64,000 nucleotides of DNA from Qipengyuania gaetbuli. Lineage in GTDB: Bacteria > Pseudomonadota > Alphaproteobacteria > Sphingomonadales > Sphingomonadaceae. The stretch is taken from positions 248,001 through 312,000 of the forward strand of contig NZ_WTYF01000004.1 in the NCBI RefSeq assembly GCF_009827315.1, given 5' to 3'. Numbering within the stretch: position 1 is the first letter of the stretch; each line of letters opens with the position of its first letter. The position numbers and the translations under genes were made by a program. The notes beneath the pieces are model-generated. The model did no database searches. It saw only the letters and a program-made list of their open reading frames with translations, and was not told the origin of the DNA. This document shows positions 45,160 to 54,423 of the stretch, in pieces.

Positions 45160-46023
45160 ATGTCTCCGCTCATGCAGATACTCGCGCCGATGCTGCTGAC
45201 CCTTGCTTCTTTGGCCGGGGCGATCGGGCTTGCATGGCAGTCGGGCCTCGCGGGACCGGAGCCCGGTATCGTGCTGCGCGCCAGTCTGCCGCAGCAGACA
45301 GTCCGTGCCGAATTGCCGCAGGTGCGGGGAGCCGATTCGCTGCCGCTCATCGTCATCGACCCTGGGCACGGCGGCTTCGATCCGGGCGCGTCCGCGTCGG
45401 GATACCGGGAGAAGACGCTGGTGCTCGGCCTGGCGCGCGCGCTGCGCGACGAGATCGAATCGCGCAAGATCGCCCGGGTCGCCCTGACGCGGGACGACGA
45501 TCGCTACCTGCTGCATTCGGAACGCTTCGAAATGGCCCGTCGCCTCGGCGCCGACCTGTTCCTTTCCATCCATGCCGACAGCGCGGGCGATGCTGGCGAG
45601 GTGGAAGGCGCCAGTATCTACACCCTGTCCGACCGCGCATCGAGCGCTGCAGCTGCGCGGTTCGCCGCCCGGGAGAACGCGTCCGACCGCCTTAACGGTG
45701 TCGATCTGGGCGTGACCAGCGACACGGTCAGCGACATCCTTGTGGAGCTGTCGCAGCGCCGGACGCAGGCGCAGTCCGACGAGTTTGCGCGCCTCATCCA
45801 GCGGGCCGGCGAGGGTGTGATCACTTTCCACCCGCAACCTCGTCACGCTGCTGACCTCAAAGTCCTGCGGGCGCCGGACATACCGTCCGTCCTGTTCGAA
45901 AGCGGCTACATCACGAACGAGGAAGATGCGCGCCGTCTTGCTTCGCCCGAGGGCCGGCAACGTTTCGCGCAGGTCATGAGCCGCGCGATCGCACTCTATT
46001 TCGCCCGCCGGGAGGAAAGCTGA
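45160..46023 (+). CDS. N-acetylmuramoyl-L-alanine amidase (Amidase_3)
   Basis: A 287-residue periplasmic zinc amidase cutting the bond between MurNAc and L-alanine in peptidoglycan, important for daughter-cell separation. The N-terminus is hydrophobic (MSPLMQILAPMLLTLASLAGAIGLAW), a signal or membrane anchor. Catalytic and zinc motifs are VIDPGHGGFDPG (His), FLSIHADS (His) and LFESGYITNEED (Glu). No AMIN domain is visible, so it is a compact form. It precedes the PBP1A gene by 62 bases, so both are cell-wall genes and may be co-regulated. Confidence 0.92.
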   Translation: MSPLMQILAPMLLTLASLAGAIGLAWQSGLAGPEPGIVLRASLPQQTVRAELPQVRGADSLPLIVIDPGHGGFDPGASASGYREKTLVLGLARALRDEIESRKIARVALTRDDDRYLLHSERFEMARRLGADLFLSIHADSAGDAGEVEGASIYTLSDRASSAAAARFAARENASDRLNGVDLGVTSDTVSDILVELSQRRTQAQSDEFARLIQRAGEGVITFHPQPRHAADLKVLRAPDIPSVLFESGYITNEEDARRLASPEGRQRFAQVMSRAIALYFARREES

Positions 46024-46085
46024 GGCCATCCGGCTAGTTGTTGTGGCGCGCGCCGGAAATCGCGTGCTAAAGGCCCCGCTAGACT

Positions 46086-48602
46086 ATGTTCGACAAGACT
46101 TTCCTCGAGTACGCCCGCGGTCGCCTGACCGGCGATCCGGTGCGCTTTGCAGACTGGATGCGCGAGAACTGGCATCACAACCAGCGCCTGCGCGTCCTGA
46201 CCTATCTCATCGGTATCGCGGTCATGCTGCTGGTCCTCCTATGGGCTTCGCTGGCGCGCAACTTGCCCGATGCGGAAAGCCTGCTCGACTACGAAACGCC
46301 TCTGCCGACAGTCGTTCGCGGCGTCGACGGGGAGATCGTCCATTCCTACGCCCGCGAACGACGGGTGCAATTGCAGTATATCGACTTCCCTCAGCAGATG
46401 ATCGAGGCGTTCCTGTCGGCCGAGGACAAAACGTTCTTCAGCCATAGCGGCGTCGACTTCACCGGCACCCTTAACGCGGTGTTCGACTACGCCACTAAAT
46501 ACGGTTCGGGCGAGCGTGCGGTGGGTGGTTCGACCATCACCCAGCAGGTCGCCAAGAACCTGCTGCTCGGGGACGAATACTCGGTCACCCGCAAGCTGAA
46601 GGAAATGATCCTCGCCCAGCGCATCGAACAGGTGCTGACCAAGCAGGAAATCCTCGAGCTCTATCTGAACGAAATCCCGCTCGGTCGCCGCAGCTTCGGC
46701 GTGCAGGCCGCAGCGCGCGCCTATTTCGACAAGGATGTGGACCAGCTCGAACTGCACGAGACTGCCTTCCTTGCAATCCTGCCCAAGGCGCCCGAACGTT
46801 ATGGCCGCGAGCGATTCCGCGACATGGCGGTCGCCCGCCGCAATTTCGTGCTCGACCAGATGGTCGCGAACGATTTCGTGTCTGCCGCCGAAGCCGCACA
46901 GGCCAAGGCGCAGCCGCTCGGCCTCGTCCAGCAGCGCAGCGAACGCTCTGCTGATGCAGGCTACTTCCTGGAAGAAGTGCGGCGCCAGTTGATCGACCAG
47001 TTCGGCGAGACGGCGGAAGACGGCGGCAACAGCGTCTATGCCGGCGGCCTGTGGGTTCGCACCTCGCTCGACGTCGAGTTGCAGGACGCTGCGCGCGATG
47101 CGCTGCGTGCCCAGCTGCTGAGCTATCATGGCAACCGCGGCTATACAGGTCCGGTTGCGACGCTCAATCCCGACAATGGCGACCTTCACGGGCAGCTCGC
47201 CTCGTCCAACCTGTCCACCAATTACCGCAACTGGCGGATCGGCGTGGTTACGGAAGGCGGCGGTTCGCCCAAGCTCGGTCTGACCGATGGCAAGGATTAT
47301 CCCCTCGCCGACGCGCCGAGCACGTTGCGTGTCGGCGATGTAGTGGCGGCCGAGCCCTCGGGCTCCGGCTACCGCCTGCGGGCCATCCCCGAGGTGTCGG
47401 GCGCGTTCCTTGCGGAAGACCCGCAAACCGGCCGCATCCTCGCGATGCAGGGCGGTTTCGACAGCCGTCTGGGTAGCTTCAACCGTGCGACGCAGGCGCT
47501 GCGCCAGCCGGGCTCGACCATCAAGCCGTTCGTTTACGCGGCGGCGCTGGACAATGGCATGACTCCGGCGACCATGGTGCCCGACCAGACCTTCTGCGTC
47601 TGGCAAGGCGCAAACCTGGGCGAAAAATGCTTCCGCAACTTCGGCGGTGGCGGCGGCGGCGAACACACGCTTCGCTGGGGCCTGGAACAGAGCCGCAACC
47701 TCATGACGGTCCACATCGCTGACGACACGGGCATGCAGAATGTCGTGCAGACGATTAAGCGGCTCGGTATCGGCGATTACGAACCATACTATTCCTTCGC
47801 GCTGGGCGCGGGCGACACCACGGTCGTCAACATGGTCAACGCCTATGCGGCGCTAGCCAACTGGGGCCGGATGAATCCCGGGACGGTCATCGATTTCGTC
47901 CAGGATCGTCGCGGCAAGGTCATCTACCGCTCCGACAAGCGCGAATGCACGGGCTGCAACATGGATGAATGGGACGGCCAGCCCATGCCGCGTTTCGAAC
48001 CTTCGGGCAAACAGGTGCTCGACCCGCGCACGGCCTTCCAGATGGTGCATATGCTTCAGGGCGTCGTGACGCGTGGTACGGCGGTGCGCCTGCGCAGTCT
48101 CGAGCTGCCGATGTTTGGCAAGACCGGAACGACCAACGGCCCCACCAATGCATGGTTCGTCGGCGGCACGCCCGACATCGTGGCGGGGATGTATGTCGGT
48201 TTCGACCAGCCCCGCAATCTTGGTGGGTGGGTGCAGGGCGGCAATACCGCTGCGCCGATCATGCAGCGTTTCGTCCAGGAGACCAAAGAGCGCTGGACCG
48301 CACAGGATTTCATCGCGCCTCCCGGCATCCGCATGGTCAAGATCGACCGCCGCACCGGCAAACGCGTGTTCGAAGGAACACCCTCCAACGAGCCGACTGC
48401 GGCCGTCATTTGGGAAGCCTTCAAGCCAGACACCGAACCGCCGCGTTCGACGAGGTCCGACGAATTGGCCGCCCAGCGCGCCGAGATCCTCGAGTTGATC
48501 CGCCGGGCCCGCGAAGGCGTCCGCGCTAATACCAGCCAGACCTCGACCGTGCGCGAGGAAGGGCCCGGCGACTTCGTCGAGGAAAACGAGGGCATCTACT
48601 AG
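46086..48602 (+). CDS. Penicillin-binding protein 1A
   Basis: An 838-residue class A bifunctional peptidoglycan synthase. A transmembrane segment (about residues 40-58) is followed by the GT51 glycosyltransferase with catalytic glutamate in FLSAEDKTFFSHSGVDFTG, and GGSTITQQVAKNLLL. The transpeptidase half has the active-site SxxK in RQPGSTIKPFVYAAAL, an SxN motif (LEQSRNLM), and KTGTTNGPTNAWFVG. The C-terminal tail is hydrophilic. Length matches the PBP1A (mrcA/ponA) group. It follows the amidase gene and is separated from prfB by 87 bases. Confidence 0.95.
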   Translation: MFDKTFLEYARGRLTGDPVRFADWMRENWHHNQRLRVLTYLIGIAVMLLVLLWASLARNLPDAESLLDYETPLPTVVRGVDGEIVHSYARERRVQLQYIDFPQQMIEAFLSAEDKTFFSHSGVDFTGTLNAVFDYATKYGSGERAVGGSTITQQVAKNLLLGDEYSVTRKLKEMILAQRIEQVLTKQEILELYLNEIPLGRRSFGVQAAARAYFDKDVDQLELHETAFLAILPKAPERYGRERFRDMAVARRNFVLDQMVANDFVSAAEAAQAKAQPLGLVQQRSERSADAGYFLEEVRRQLIDQFGETAEDGGNSVYAGGLWVRTSLDVELQDAARDALRAQLLSYHGNRGYTGPVATLNPDNGDLHGQLASSNLSTNYRNWRIGVVTEGGGSPKLGLTDGKDYPLADAPSTLRVGDVVAAEPSGSGYRLRAIPEVSGAFLAEDPQTGRILAMQGGFDSRLGSFNRATQALRQPGSTIKPFVYAAALDNGMTPATMVPDQTFCVWQGANLGEKCFRNFGGGGGGEHTLRWGLEQSRNLMTVHIADDTGMQNVVQTIKRLGIGDYEPYYSFALGAGDTTVVNMVNAYAALANWGRMNPGTVIDFVQDRRGKVIYRSDKRECTGCNMDEWDGQPMPRFEPSGKQVLDPRTAFQMVHMLQGVVTRGTAVRLRSLELPMFGKTGTTNGPTNAWFVGGTPDIVAGMYVGFDQPRNLGGWVQGGNTAAPIMQRFVQETKERWTAQDFIAPPGIRMVKIDRRTGKRVFEGTPSNEPTAAVIWEAFKPDTEPPRSTRSDELAAQRAEILELIRRAREGVRANTSQTSTVREEGPGDFVEENEGIY

Positions 48603-48689
48603 CGAGCCCCGCTTCTGCGCCGCTGCAACTTTACAATCCCGGCCCGCTCGTTAGGTGGACCGGTCAAGAGACAACAAGGAATTGTGACC

Positions 48690-49817
48690 ATGCGTGCCGA
48701 AGGGCAGGCCCAAATCGACCGTATCGAAGCCGCTCTGGCGCTGGTCCGCCAGTCGCTCGACTGGGACCGTGCGTTGCGCCGGCTCGACGAGCTGGACGCA
48801 CGCGTGCAGGACCCCAAGCTTTGGGACGACCCCAAGCAGGCGCAGGCGATCACACAGGAGCAGAAGCGCCTCGAGACCGCGATCAATACGGTGCGCGAGA
48901 TCGAAAGCGAGATGGCAGACGCCATCGAGTTCGTCGAAATGGGCGAAGCGGAGGGCGACGACGAAGTCACCCGCGAAGGCCTCGAAACCCTGGCAATGCT
49001 CGCCGACCGTGCAGACCGCGACAAGGTGCAGGCGCTGCTTTCTGGCGAAGCCGACGGCAACGACACCTATGTCGAAATCCATGCAGGGGCCGGCGGCACC
49101 GAAAGCCAGGACTGGGCGGAAATGCTCTTCCGCATGTACGCCCGTTGGGCCGAACGTCGCGGTTTCAAGGTCGAGACTGTCGAGTACCAGTCAGGCGACC
49201 AGGCAGGCATCAAGTCTGCCACACTGCTGCTCAAGGGCGAAAATGCCTATGGCTACGCCAAGACCGAAAGCGGCGTGCACCGTCTCGTCCGGATCAGTCC
49301 ATACGACAGCTCTGCCCGGCGCCACACCAGCTTCAGTTCTGTCTGGGTCTACCCGGTGATCGACGACGACATCGATATCGAGATCAACCCGGCCGACCTC
49401 AAGATCGATACCTACCGCGCATCGGGTGCGGGCGGCCAGCACGTCAACACGACCGATTCCGCCGTCCGTATTACCCACCAGCCGACCGGCATCGTGGTGG
49501 CGAGCCAGAACGATCGCAGCCAGCACAAGAACAAGGCCACGGCCATGAACATGCTGAAGGCCCGCCTGTTCGAACGCGAAATGGCCGAGCGTGAGGCTGC
49601 CGCTTCGGGTGAATACCAGGAAAAGAGCGAGATCGGCTGGGGGCACCAGATCCGCAGCTACGTCCTGCAGCCCTACCAGATGGTCAAGGACCTGCGTACC
49701 GGCGTTACCTCTCCGACGCCAGACGACGTTCTCGACGGCGCTCTCGATCCGTTCATTTCGGCCGCGCTTGCCCAGCGCGTGACCGGCGAGACGCTCGAGG
49801 TGGAGGACACCGAGTGA
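48690..49817 (+). CDS. prfB: Peptide chain release factor 2
   Basis: A 375-residue RF2 that terminates translation at UAA and UGA. The GGQ motif is at residues 248-250 (SGAGGQHVNTTDSAVRITH) and triggers peptide hydrolysis. The recognition region reads RISPYDSSARRHTSF, where E. coli has SPF; SPY appears common in alphaproteobacteria. The whole protein is in one frame, so there is no programmed frameshift. The ATG at 48690 is preferred over a GTG at 48684 because an AAGGA ribosome binding site lies about 9 bases before it. Confidence 0.96.
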   Translation: MRAEGQAQIDRIEAALALVRQSLDWDRALRRLDELDARVQDPKLWDDPKQAQAITQEQKRLETAINTVREIESEMADAIEFVEMGEAEGDDEVTREGLETLAMLADRADRDKVQALLSGEADGNDTYVEIHAGAGGTESQDWAEMLFRMYARWAERRGFKVETVEYQSGDQAGIKSATLLLKGENAYGYAKTESGVHRLVRISPYDSSARRHTSFSSVWVYPVIDDDIDIEINPADLKIDTYRASGAGGQHVNTTDSAVRITHQPTGIVVASQNDRSQHKNKATAMNMLKARLFEREMAEREAAASGEYQEKSEIGWGHQIRSYVLQPYQMVKDLRTGVTSPTPDDVLDGALDPFISAALAQRVTGETLEVEDTE

Positions 49818-50533
49818 GGCTGGGCCTCGCCCTTGTCCCCTGTCTTGCCGCGCTTGCAGGATGCGATGCGCTTGGGGGCGGGAGCGGGGAAGGTACCGTT
49901 TTCCCGGCACCCGACCGCCCTGTATCGGAAGTTATCTCCTACCAGTTTTCCACCGAGGACGCGCGCGACAGCCGCGGCGAAGCGCAGAAGGTCATGGACC
50001 TCGCCGAACTCGAAGCTGGCATGACCGTGGCGGATATCGGCGCTGGGAGCGGGTATTACACCGTGCGACTGGCGCCGCGGGTCGGCGACGGCGGTCGCGT
50101 TCTGGCTCAGGACATCGATCCCGAGGCCCTGCAGTTGCTGGCCCGGCGCGTCGAGCGCCAGCGGCTCGACAATGTCTCGATCAGGCTGGGCGAACCGGCC
50201 GATCCCAAGCTGCCTGCAGACAGCTTCGACCGGATCTTCATGGTCCACATGTACCACGAGATCCAGCAGCCCTACGAATTCCTGTGGAACATGTGGCCCG
50301 CGCTTCGCAAAGGCGGGCAGGTCATCGTGGTCGATGTCGATCGCCCGACCGACCAGCACGGGATCGACCCACTGCTGCTGTCGTGCGAATTCCGCCGCGT
50401 CGGATACGAACTTGTGGCTTTCAAGGATGCCCCCGAGCTGTCGGGGTACTATGCACAGTTCAAGGCAGCGGCTAACAGGCCGGAGCCGAGCGAAATCAAA
50501 CCCTGTAGAGTGGACGACGTCAACGGGGACTAG
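49814..50533 (+). CDS. Methyltransferase-like protein with lipoprotein signal
   Basis: A 239-residue protein whose N-terminus looks like a lipoprotein signal (LGLALVPCLAALAGCD, lipobox LAGC with C17), followed by a class I SAM-methyltransferase domain with the motif VADIGAGSGYYTVRLAP and a later DSFDRIFMVHMYHEI. A methyltransferase outside the cytoplasm would be odd because SAM is cytoplasmic; the domain may have another role or the signal may be misread. The GTG start overlaps the prfB stop by four bases, so it is coupled to prfB. Confidence 0.75.
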   Translation: MRLGLALVPCLAALAGCDALGGGSGEGTVFPAPDRPVSEVISYQFSTEDARDSRGEAQKVMDLAELEAGMTVADIGAGSGYYTVRLAPRVGDGGRVLAQDIDPEALQLLARRVERQRLDNVSIRLGEPADPKLPADSFDRIFMVHMYHEIQQPYEFLWNMWPALRKGGQVIVVDVDRPTDQHGIDPLLLSCEFRRVGYELVAFKDAPELSGYYAQFKAAANRPEPSEIKPCRVDDVNGD

Positions 50534-50570
50534 ACGGTTAGAGTACGCTTTGGCGTAGAGAGAGGATTAC

Positions 50571-51977
50571 ATGAGTTTCAAGGGTTTGAGCCCCATTCTT
50601 TATGGTGGACGCGAAGTCTGGCCGCTGGTCGAAGGCGGCAAGGGCGTTTCCGCGACCAACCACGCCAGTTCCGGGGCATGGGCTGCTGCAGGGGGTATCG
50701 GCACGGTCAGCGCCGTGAATGCCGACAGTTATGACGAGGATGGGAATCCCATTCCGCAGGTCTATCCGCAGGCCACCCGCAAGGAGCGTTTCGAACAGCT
50801 CGTGCGCTACGGGATCGACGGCGCCACCGAACAGGTCCGGCGCGCCCATGAAATCTCGGGCGGCAAGGGTGCGATCAACATCAATGTCCTGTGGGAGATG
50901 GGCGGCGCTCAGCAGGTCCTCGAAGGTGTGCTGGAGAATTGCCAGGGCCTGATCACCGGAGTCACCTGCGGCGCAGGTATGCCCTACAAGCTGGCCGAGA
51001 TCGCGGCCCGCTTCAACGTTCACTACCTCCCCATTGTCAGCTCGGCTCGTGCGTTTCGCGCTCTTTGGAAGCGCAGCTACTCCAAGGTACCCGAACTGAT
51101 GGCCGCGGTGGTCTATGAAGATCCCTGGTTGGCAGGCGGTCACAACGGACTCTCGAACGCGGAAGACCCGACCAAGCCGGAAGATCCCTATCCGCGCGTC
51201 AAGGCGCTGCGCGAAACCATGCGTGCGGAAGGCGTATCGGAAGATACCGCTATCGTCATGGCGGGCGGCGTCTGGTTCCTGCGCGAATGGAACGACTGGA
51301 TCGAAAATCCTGAACTCGGCAAGATCGCCTTCCAGTTCGGCACGCGTCCGTTGCTGACGCACGAAAGCCCGATCCCGCAGGTCTGGAAGGACATGCTCCG
51401 CACGGTCGAACCGGGCGACGTGCTGCTGCACAAGTTCAGCCCGACCGGCTTCTACTCTTCCGCGGTAAAGACGCCGTTCCTCTACGACCTGATGCATCGC
51501 TCGGAGCGCCAGATCCCGATCTTCAAGCGCGACGAGGAAGAAGGCACCGTTCCCTTGGCCGACCACGGCAAGGCCAAGTACTTCTTCGTGCACCCGGGCG
51601 ACCAGCGCAAGGCGCAGGCCTGGATGCACGAAGGCTTCACCGAGGCGCTGAAGACGCCCGACAATACGGTCGTCTTCGTAACACCTCAGAGCGCCGAGCA
51701 GATCAGGGCTGACCAGCAGGGCTGCATGGGCTGCCTCTCGCATTGCCAGTTCTCGAGCTGGAAAGATCACGACGACCACACGACCGGTCGTCTTGCCGAC
51801 CCGCGCAGCTTCTGCATCCAGAAGACGCTGCAAGACATCGCCCATGGCGGCGATCCGGACGAGAACCTTGCCTTTGCAGGCCACGCTGCATACCGCTTCA
51901 AGCAGGACCCGTTCTATTCGAACAATTTCACGCCGACGGTGAAGGAACTAGTCGAGCGTATCCTGACCGGCGACTGA
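50571..51977 (+). CDS. Nitronate monooxygenase-family flavin oxidoreductase
   Basis: A 468-residue member of the NMO/2-nitropropane dioxygenase-like FMN protein family with an N-terminal TIM-barrel core: VEGGKGVSATNHASSGAWAAAGGIG near residues 20-45 and TGVTCGAGMP near residue 125. A C-terminal region carries C385-x2-C388-x3-C392 and C415 (GCMGCLSHC then SFCIQKT), like the [4Fe-4S] site of 2,4-dienoyl-CoA reductase, not found in classic NMOs. A strong ribosome binding site (agagagga) precedes the ATG. Reaction unknown. Confidence 0.8.
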   Translation: MSFKGLSPILYGGREVWPLVEGGKGVSATNHASSGAWAAAGGIGTVSAVNADSYDEDGNPIPQVYPQATRKERFEQLVRYGIDGATEQVRRAHEISGGKGAININVLWEMGGAQQVLEGVLENCQGLITGVTCGAGMPYKLAEIAARFNVHYLPIVSSARAFRALWKRSYSKVPELMAAVVYEDPWLAGGHNGLSNAEDPTKPEDPYPRVKALRETMRAEGVSEDTAIVMAGGVWFLREWNDWIENPELGKIAFQFGTRPLLTHESPIPQVWKDMLRTVEPGDVLLHKFSPTGFYSSAVKTPFLYDLMHRSERQIPIFKRDEEEGTVPLADHGKAKYFFVHPGDQRKAQAWMHEGFTEALKTPDNTVVFVTPQSAEQIRADQQGCMGCLSHCQFSSWKDHDDHTTGRLADPRSFCIQKTLQDIAHGGDPDENLAFAGHAAYRFKQDPFYSNNFTPTVKELVERILTGD

Positions 51978-51983
51978 GCCGGC

Positions 51984-52412
51984 CTAGCGCCAGAGCTGCA
52001 TCGATCTGATCGCGTCCGGCATCGCCTTGTCGGTGTCCGGACGCGAGATCGTGCGTTCCAGGATGCGCCATTTGCGGCGCACCTTGGAGATGCGCCACAC
52101 GTCCGTGAGCCAGGTTTCGCCCGACCATTCGTGATCGCCCATCGTCGCATCCATCGTCATGCGCGCGGCAAAAACCGCTATCGGACCGTGACGGCGAACA
52201 TAGACGTCGTCGAAGCGATAGCCGGTGCAGCGAAAGCGCGTGGTCGCAGCTTCCAGCCAACTGGCGCGGTCGAGGATCGCAGGGCTCTTCGAACCGAGCA
52301 GGAATATGAAGTCGCGCCCGGCCAAGGCCTTCATCTGGTTGCGGTCGCGCTGCACCCAGCTGCGCATCCACAAGTGCTCCAACGCTTCGATCTTGGCGGC
52401 GAATTCATCCAT
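51984..52412 (-). CDS. Nuclear transport factor 2-like (SnoaL/DUF4440) protein
   Basis: A 142-residue NTF2-fold protein. It begins MDEFAAKIEALEHLWMRSWVQRDRNQMKALAGRDFIFLLG, typical of the DUF4440/SnoaL-like group, and has the central VFAARMTMDAT and WLTDVWRISKVRRKWRI regions. The ATG at 52412 is preferred because the upstream in-frame part is unlike the family. Small NTF2-like proteins serve as enzymes or ligand-binding dimers; no specific role is evident. It converges on the flavin oxidoreductase and lies 53 bases downstream of the hydroxyacid dehydrogenase. Confidence 0.72.
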   Translation of the reverse strand: MDEFAAKIEALEHLWMRSWVQRDRNQMKALAGRDFIFLLGSKSPAILDRASWLEAATTRFRCTGYRFDDVYVRRHGPIAVFAARMTMDATMGDHEWSGETWLTDVWRISKVRRKWRILERTISRPDTDKAMPDAIRSMQLWR

Positions 52413-52465
52413 GGGGCGAGCATTACAAGCCCGCCGCAGCAATGCAATGCGCTGTAATCGGTCGT

Positions 52466-53491
52466 TTATCGAAGACCGGTGAGAACCTGGTCCGGGGGAC
52501 GGTGCCCGTCCGCCCACATTCGGATGTTGGCGATTACCTTCATACCCGAATCTTCGCGGCCTTCGCGGGTCGCGCTGCCGATGTGCGGCAGTGTCATGAC
52601 GTTGGGATGGCGAATGAGCCGTGGATCGACGTTAGGTTCATCCGGATAGACATCTAGGCCTGCGCCGGCGAGGTGTCCCGCTTCGAGCGCCGCGATCAAG
52701 GCTTCGTAATCGACCAGGTCGCCGCGGGCCGTGTTGATGAGGCTCGCCCCTTCTTTCATCAGGCCGATCCTGCGCGCGTCGATGATGCCGCGGGTTTCGG
52801 GCGTTGCCGGACAGTGAAGGGTGAGGATGTCGGCCTGTGCAACGAGCTCGTCGATGCTTTCCACCCAGGTCGCGCCGAACATCCGCTCGACCGCTTCGGG
52901 CAGGCGCTTGCGGTTGTGATAGAGGATTTCTAGTCCGAAGGCGCGGGCGCGGTGCGCGACTGCCTGGCCGATACGGCCCATGCCGAGGATGCCGAGGTAT
53001 TTTCCGCCCAGCTTGCGCCCGAGCATCGCGGTAGGCGCCCAGCCGGTCCATTTGCCGCTGCGGATGAGTTCCACACCTTCGCGCACGCGGCGCGGCACAC
53101 CGATGATACCTGCCATGGTCAGGTCTGCCGTATCGTCGGTGAAGACGCCCGGCGTATTGGTGACGATGATCTTGCGGGCAGCCGCCGCTTTCAGGTCGAG
53201 ATGCTCGGTCCCGGCACCGAAATTGGCGATGAGCCGCAGGTCAGGGCCTGCTGCCTCGATCACCGAAGCATCGATCCGGTCGGTCACGGTGGGAACGAGC
53301 ACGTCGCAGTCCTGCATGGCCGCCACAATGGCGTCACGGCTCATCGGTTCGTCGGTGAGGTTGAGGTTTGCCTCGAACAGGTCGCTCATGCGCGTCTCGA
53401 CGGCTGCGGCCAGATGGCGGGTGACAGTCACCCGCGGTTTGCGGTCGAGGCGCTTCTGGGGGCGGTCGGATGCGTGATCGTGATCGGTCAT
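52466..53491 (-). CDS. D-2-hydroxyacid dehydrogenase (glyoxylate/hydroxypyruvate reductase type)
   Basis: A 341-residue NAD(P)-dependent dehydrogenase of the D-isomer 2-hydroxyacid family. The nucleotide-binding motif is GKYLGILGMGRIGQAVAHRARAFG, and the substrate-side residues are in LINTARGDLVD and the catalytic TLPHIGSAT. The N-terminal domain has FGAGTEHLDL, as in glyoxylate reductases. It should reduce glyoxylate or hydroxypyruvate; the precise substrate is uncertain. The start is the ATG at 53491. It diverges from the SH3-domain gene with 82 bases between. Confidence 0.87.
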   Translation of the reverse strand: MTDHDHASDRPQKRLDRKPRVTVTRHLAAAVETRMSDLFEANLNLTDEPMSRDAIVAAMQDCDVLVPTVTDRIDASVIEAAGPDLRLIANFGAGTEHLDLKAAAARKIIVTNTPGVFTDDTADLTMAGIIGVPRRVREGVELIRSGKWTGWAPTAMLGRKLGGKYLGILGMGRIGQAVAHRARAFGLEILYHNRKRLPEAVERMFGATWVESIDELVAQADILTLHCPATPETRGIIDARRIGLMKEGASLINTARGDLVDYEALIAALEAGHLAGAGLDVYPDEPNVDPRLIRHPNVMTLPHIGSATREGREDSGMKVIANIRMWADGHRPPDQVLTGLR

Positions 53492-53573
53492 GTTCCGGCA
53501 CCGCTACGCTTTGGTGCGGGAAACGGTCAAGCGGTGCTTGAAGCAGGTTGGGCCGCAAAGTAGACATGCGGCC

Positions 53574-54041
53574 ATGATCGCACGCCTTTCCGCCTTGCTC
53601 GTTGCCGTACTGTTGGTTTCTTCCCCCGCGTCCGCACAGGATCGCGAAGTCCCTTACTGGGCGAGCATCCGGGCCAAGGAACTGAACATGCGCGTCGGGC
53701 CGAGCGAGGATTACAAGATCGACTGGGTCTATCGCCGCAAGGGACTGCCCGTGAAGGTCATCCGCGTGATGGAAGGGTGGCGTCTGATCGAGGATCCCGA
53801 TGGTACGCAGGGTTGGGTGGTTGCCCGCCTGCTGACCGACGAACGCGGGGCGATCGTCGTGGGAGAGGGCGAAAGCGCGATTTACGCGAAGCCCGACCGA
53901 TCATCGACGGTCAAATGGCGGATCGAGCCCGGCGTGGTTGGAACGCTGGGGGATTGCGACGACAACTGGTGCGAATTCGCCGTGGACAATCGCCGCGGTT
54001 ACGTCCCGCAGCAGCGCTTGTGGGGCGCAGGAGAACCCTGA
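53574..54041 (+). CDS. Exported SH3-domain protein
   Basis: A 155-residue protein with a Sec signal peptide (ALLVAVLLVSSPASAQ) and a bacterial SH3 domain beginning SIRAKELNMRVGPSEDYKIDWVYRRKGLPVKVI and a second half ending GYVPQQRLWG. Bacterial SH3 domains often bind peptidoglycan peptides, so a periplasmic cell-wall function is plausible. The start ATG at 53574 places the signal peptide at the very N-terminus; in-frame codons upstream would extend into the promoter. It converges on the small lipoprotein gene at 54045. Confidence 0.85.
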   Translation: MIARLSALLVAVLLVSSPASAQDREVPYWASIRAKELNMRVGPSEDYKIDWVYRRKGLPVKVIRVMEGWRLIEDPDGTQGWVVARLLTDERGAIVVGEGESAIYAKPDRSSTVKWRIEPGVVGTLGDCDDNWCEFAVDNRRGYVPQQRLWGAGEP

Positions 54042-54044
54042 GCG

Positions 54045-54419
54045 TTACTGGGCCGCTTCCGAGCCTGGACGCTCCACGCGCCTGACCTTTCCGGAAGGCC
54101 CGCCAGCAAAGCAGGTTTCCGGATCGCTACCTTCGGGATCGTAGCAGATTTCCCCTTCGGCCAGACGCCAGGTTCCTATCTCGACCGGATTTCCTTCGCC
54201 ATCGACATCGCGATAGGTGCCGTCTTCGCCGAGCGTATGAATGATGGTGCGGCCGTCTTCGAGCGTCGCTTCATAGCTGCCGGCTATGCTGGCCGGATCG
54301 GGAGCCTCGGGCTCCGAAGCTTCGTTCCCGCCAACCGGGTCGCAAGCAGCAAGGGCGAGGGTGGCGATTGCGAAAGTGGCGGCCGCAAGCCGCCGTCCCG
54401 GCAAATCACCACCCTTCAT
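54045..54419 (-). CDS. Small putative lipoprotein
   Basis: A 124-residue protein with a lipoprotein signal (LAAATFAIATLALAAC, lipobox ending at C26). The mature part is acidic and carries GTWRLAEGEICYDPEGSDPETCF, with two cysteines that could pair; no known domain is recognised. The ATG at 54419 was chosen because the signal peptide begins there; upstream in-frame sequence lies in the thiolase gene. It follows that gene by 4 bases and is probably cotranscribed with it. Confidence 0.75.
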   Translation of the reverse strand: MKGGDLPGRRLAAATFAIATLALAACDPVGGNEASEPEAPDPASIAGSYEATLEDGRTIIHTLGEDGTYRDVDGEGNPVEIGTWRLAEGEICYDPEGSDPETCFAGGPSGKVRRVERPGSEAAQ

Positions 54420-54423
54420 GGGG

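Noticed and set aside
48690-49817. Programmed frameshift in prfB
   Set aside because: The complete RF2, including the N-terminal part and GGQ, is in one continuous frame with its own ribosome binding site.
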